Source: Actinomycetota bacterium (GTDB taxonomy: Bacteria > Actinomycetota > Actinomycetes > Streptosporangiales > Streptosporangiaceae). Taken from it: a stretch of DNA of 24,443 nt. The notes beneath the pieces are model-generated. The model was not told the origin of the DNA. It saw nothing but the letters and a program-made list of their open reading frames with translations, and made no database searches. A program made the position numbers and the translations under genes. Positions 22,020-24,443 of this stretch are shown in pieces (positions within the stretch are counted from its first letter, which is position 1; the number at the start of each line of letters is the position of its first letter). The stretch lies in the NCBI GenBank assembly GCA_003242605.1, contig QGUZ01000047.1, forward strand, positions 1-24,443, given 5' to 3'.

Positions 22020-23756
22020 TCACCCGTTCCGCTCGTCCGGGCGCCACTCGCCGCCCTCGCGCCCCTGCCCGCCGCCGGGCTCACCGGGCCCGCCGGGGAA
22101 CCCGCCGCGAGGGGCGTCCGGGCGGTCCCCGCCGCCGACCGGCCCGGAGGTGGCCTCCGGTGACGGGCTCGGCGGCGGCACCACCGGCCGCGTGCCGTGG
22201 AAGCCGTCGCCGCGGGCCACGAGGACGTCGGTCGGGGCCGTCGGCCCCGCCACGCCGTACGGCTCCGCGGACCGGGCGCCCGCCGCGGCGGCGGTGTCGC
22301 CCGCGCGGCGGCGCGGCGGGATCGCGGTGAGCACGAGGGCCGCCACGACGGCGAAGCCCGCGACGAGCGCCCAGGTGTGCAGCGTGGCGACGAACCCGTC
22401 GACGAGCTCCTGGGCGCCGTAGCCGGGGATGCGCTCGACGGCCCGCACCCGCGCGATCTGCATGCCGGTGCCGAGCAGGAACCCGGCGAGCACCCCCGAC
22501 GCGCCCAGCGTGAGGCCGAACAGGGCCGCCTCCGTGACGGCCGCCCACAGCGCGGCGGCGAGCGCCACCGCGGCACCGGCCGCGATCAGCGTGAAGGGCA
22601 CGACCAGCGCGAGGCCGTCGGGGTCGGGGACGAGCAGCCGCGTCGCGGCGAGCCCGGCGACCAGGACGGCGAGCCCGGCCCGGAGCAGCCGCGGGGCGGG
22701 GTGGCCGGCGGCCGGACCGCCCGCGCCGTCCTCCGCGGCGTCCGGGGACGCCGCGCGCCGGGCGAGGCGGTCGGCGAGCAGCGGCAGGCCGAGGGCCGCC
22801 ACGACCGCGACCGCGAACGGCGGCCACAGCCCGATGAGCCCGGGGCCGCCCACCCCGCGCAGCTCCACGTAGGTGGTCTGGGCGGCCGTGGGCAGCACCA
22901 CCAGCCCGGTCACGGCCATGGTGAGCGCGAGCATGCGGCCCGCCGCCCCGTCCGGGGCGCCGAACAACGCCAGCGCGAACACGGCGAGGATGGCGGCGCC
23001 CGCGGCGGCGAGGGTGAGGGCCGTCGGCCAGTCGAAGGTGACGCCGAGGGCGAGCCCGGCGATGCCCACAGCCGGCGCGACCGCGGGCAGCAGCCTGCCC
23101 CCGCCCGCCGCGGCCGGCCGGGTGGCGGCGTCACCCGCCATCCGCCACAGCACGAGGTGCACCGCGCCGACGGCGAGGGCGAGGCCGGTGAGCAGCGGAT
23201 ACGGCTGGAGGGTGACCCGCCAGGAGGTGGCCTGGTCGAGCGGCCACAGCGCCAGCGCCTGGGCGGTGAGCAGGCTCGCCGCGAGCACGCCCGCCCACAG
23301 CGCGAGCAGCACCCGCCCGGCGCGGCCGCGCCGTTCCCGCGCGGCGAGCAGGGTGCCGCACAGCACGAGCCCGCCGCCCGCTCCCTGCACGGCCCGCAGC
23401 ACCCCGACGGCCGCCGCCGAACCCGCGTACCCGCCCGCCGCCACGGCCACCGTGAGCAGAGCGAGCCCGGCGAACAGCAGCGGGGCCGCGCGCAGCCGCC
23501 GGGCCGCGAGCACGGCGAGCGGCACGGTGAGCACCAGCGCCGGGAGCGCCATCCCGTGCGCCCGGATCATGTCGACCTTCGAGACGCCGGGCGGCAGCAG
23601 CTCGGCGACCACCGAGACGGTGTTGGGGATCGTGACGCTCGCGAGCGGGAGCGCGAGCACGATCAGGAACCCGACCACGAGGTCGAGCACGAGTGATAAC
23701 CGGACGGCGCGGGCGGATCCGTACGCCCACGCCCGCCGAATCTGGGGGACGGCCAT
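22020..23756 (-). CDS. MFS-like polytopic membrane protein with Pro/Gly-rich cytoplasmic tail
   Basis: A 578-aa protein with about 14 hydrophobic segments over residues 20-478 and a hydrophilic Pro/Gly/Arg tail (480-578). The segment VLRAVQGAGGGLVLCGTLLA followed by basic RERRGRAGR resembles a loop found in DHA2-type MFS exporters, so a divergent MFS transporter is the best guess; the substrate is unknown and loss of transport function is possible. ATG at 23756 lies 11 bases after the DUF4233 gene stop with no clear ribosome site; a GTG at codon 23 is an alternative. Codon 20 is TTA, rare in such genomes. It lies between the DUF4233 gene and ndk, genes that are usually neighbours. Confidence 0.8.
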   Translation of the reverse strand: MAVPQIRRAWAYGSARAVRLSLVLDLVVGFLIVLALPLASVTIPNTVSVVAELLPPGVSKVDMIRAHGMALPALVLTVPLAVLAARRLRAAPLLFAGLALLTVAVAAGGYAGSAAAVGVLRAVQGAGGGLVLCGTLLAARERRGRAGRVLLALWAGVLAASLLTAQALALWPLDQATSWRVTLQPYPLLTGLALAVGAVHLVLWRMAGDAATRPAAAGGGRLLPAVAPAVGIAGLALGVTFDWPTALTLAAAGAAILAVFALALFGAPDGAAGRMLALTMAVTGLVVLPTAAQTTYVELRGVGGPGLIGLWPPFAVAVVAALGLPLLADRLARRAASPDAAEDGAGGPAAGHPAPRLLRAGLAVLVAGLAATRLLVPDPDGLALVVPFTLIAAGAAVALAAALWAAVTEAALFGLTLGASGVLAGFLLGTGMQIARVRAVERIPGYGAQELVDGFVATLHTWALVAGFAVVAALVLTAIPPRRRAGDTAAAAGARSAEPYGVAGPTAPTDVLVARGDGFHGTRPVVPPPSPSPEATSGPVGGGDRPDAPRGGFPGGPGEPGGGQGREGGEWRPDERNG

Positions 23757-23767
23757 GTCGGCCGACT

Positions 23768-24154
23768 TTAGCGCGAAGTCATGCCCTCGACACGGTGAGC
23801 GATGAATATTGCGGTGAACCACAGGGCCATGAAAAGGACACCGAGGAAGAACATCGCCGAAACCAGGAACCCGGTGGCGACGGCCGCCACTTGCAGCCCC
23901 GTGCCCACCGTGTAGGCGAGCGGCTTGCGCAGGAACCCGATCAGGGCGAGGCCGAGGACCGCGAGCCCGAGGCCGACGGACGCGGCCACGGCGGCCGGCA
24001 CGCCCTCGACGGCGATCGCCACCGGCGTGATCAGCCCGAGCACGATCGCCTCCATGCCGAGCACCCCGGAACACAGGCGCCGCATCCCCGGCGTCACCGT
24101 GACCCGGCCGGTGAGAAGGGGCACGAGCAGCCCCGTCCTGTCAGTCTTCGTCAT
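23768..24154 (-). CDS. DUF4233-family small membrane protein
   Basis: A 128-aa protein with four predicted membrane segments (VLGMEAIVLGLITPVAIAV, AASVGLGLAVLGLALIGFL, TGLQVAAVATGFLVSAMFFL, FMALWFTAIFIAH). It matches the DUF4233 type found immediately downstream of folC in actinobacteria; its function is unknown. ATG at 24154 is preferred, with GGAG 10 bases upstream. A GTG at 24241 that overlaps the folC stop would add 29 residues, but that extension uses codons such as AGA, CCA, TCT and ACT, which are unlike the GC-ending codons of the rest of the gene, and it has no ribosome site. Confidence 0.88.
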   Translation of the reverse strand: MTKTDRTGLLVPLLTGRVTVTPGMRRLCSGVLGMEAIVLGLITPVAIAVEGVPAAVAASVGLGLAVLGLALIGFLRKPLAYTVGTGLQVAAVATGFLVSAMFFLGVLFMALWFTAIFIAHRVEGMTSR

Positions 24155-24237
24155 CGCGGTTTCGCTCCGAGTGGGCCATCGCGGAGATGGCGGTCTGGTG
24201 GATGCCGTGGCGGCCGTGCGGCCCTGGGCCGCCGACG

Positions 24238-24443
24238 TCACACGTCGGCGGCGCGGAGCAGGGTACGGGCGTCGCCCGAGGTGACCACCGAGCCCGTGAT
24301 CAGGACCCCGTTGCCCCCCAGGTCGCCGCCCTGATCCGCGAGGGCGATGGCCTTGTCGATGGCGTCGTCGAGCCGCGGCACCTCGTGCACCCGCTCGGGG
24401 CCGAACACCTCGCGGGCCAGCTCGGCGAGCCGGTCGACGTCCA
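24238..24443 (-). CDS. folC: Folylpolyglutamate synthase / dihydrofolate synthase, C-terminal 67 residues
   Basis: Adds glutamate to folates (and, in bifunctional members, to dihydropteroate). Only the C-terminal part of the Mur-ligase-like domain is in the window: VFGPERVHEVPRLDDAID, then DLGGNGVLITGSVVTSGDAR near the end and TGA at 24240-24238. The segment GVLITGSVVTSGDAR corresponds to the conserved final block of FolC. The 5' part lies beyond the right edge. The assignment is supported by the DUF4233 gene following and ndk nearby. Confidence 0.9.
   Translation of the reverse strand, partial: DVDRLAELAREVFGPERVHEVPRLDDAIDKAIALADQGGDLGGNGVLITGSVVTSGDARTLLRAADV

Noticed and set aside
24155..24241. 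GTG start of the DUF4233 gene overlapping the folC stop
   Set aside because: The overlap is attractive, but the codons in this stretch are atypical and there is no ribosome site; ATG at 24154 is preferred.
1..24443. tRNA, rRNA, CRISPR arrays, transposases, integrases or attachment sites
   Set aside because: None were seen on reading the window; no regular direct-repeat array or mobile-element gene is present.

Overview
This 24.4 kb, very GC-rich window is a chromosomal stretch from an actinobacterium. Gene content and order (folC, DUF4233 gene, ndk, mreBCD, mrdA, rodA, paired radical-SAM/DUF2344 genes, RNase E/G, rplU, rpmA, obg, proB, proA), frequent GTG starts and ATGA/GTGA gene overlaps fit a filamentous high-GC actinomycete. 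A Streptosporangiales-type organism is a reasonable guess, but the sequence alone does not fix the genus. All 19 supported genes lie on the minus strand, so transcription runs from high to low coordinates.

Layout in transcription order. (1) 24443-22020: the 3' end of folC, a small DUF4233-type membrane protein, and a large MFS-like membrane protein with a long proline/glycine-rich tail. (2) 21860-21450: ndk, with hairpins on both sides. (3) 21193-15466: the cell-elongation operon mreB-mreC-mreD-mrdA(PBP2)-rodA. Its genes overlap or nearly touch, which suggests translational coupling. It builds and steers lateral-wall peptidoglycan synthesis. (4) 15306-12101: an accessory block of an 85-aa unknown protein, an XRE-type regulator with a helical C-terminal half, an APH-fold kinase coupled to the regulator by ATGA, and a 74-aa protein with a CxxC motif. 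Strong hairpins lie at or near both edges. (5) 12003-9129: a B12-binding-type radical SAM protein (TIGR03960-like) and its usual DUF2344 (TIGR03936-like) partner. (6) 9024-6043: a 993-aa RNase E/G with a very long disordered N-terminus. (7) 5780-5035: rplU and rpmA, closed by the only classical hairpin plus T-tract terminator in the window. (8) 4903-2: obg, then proB-proA (first two steps of proline synthesis), then a Ser/Thr protein kinase that runs off the left edge.

Most of the window is conserved core: wall elongation, RNA processing, ribosome assembly, proline and nucleotide metabolism. The parts least explained by known biology are the regulator/kinase block at 12.1-15.3 kb, the radical SAM/DUF2344 pair of unknown reaction, and the MFS-like protein between the DUF4233 gene and ndk. 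I saw no tRNA, rRNA, CRISPR array, insertion sequence or prophage gene. The only gene-free stretch above 300 bases is 14712-15048; it holds inverted repeats and an AT-rich patch.
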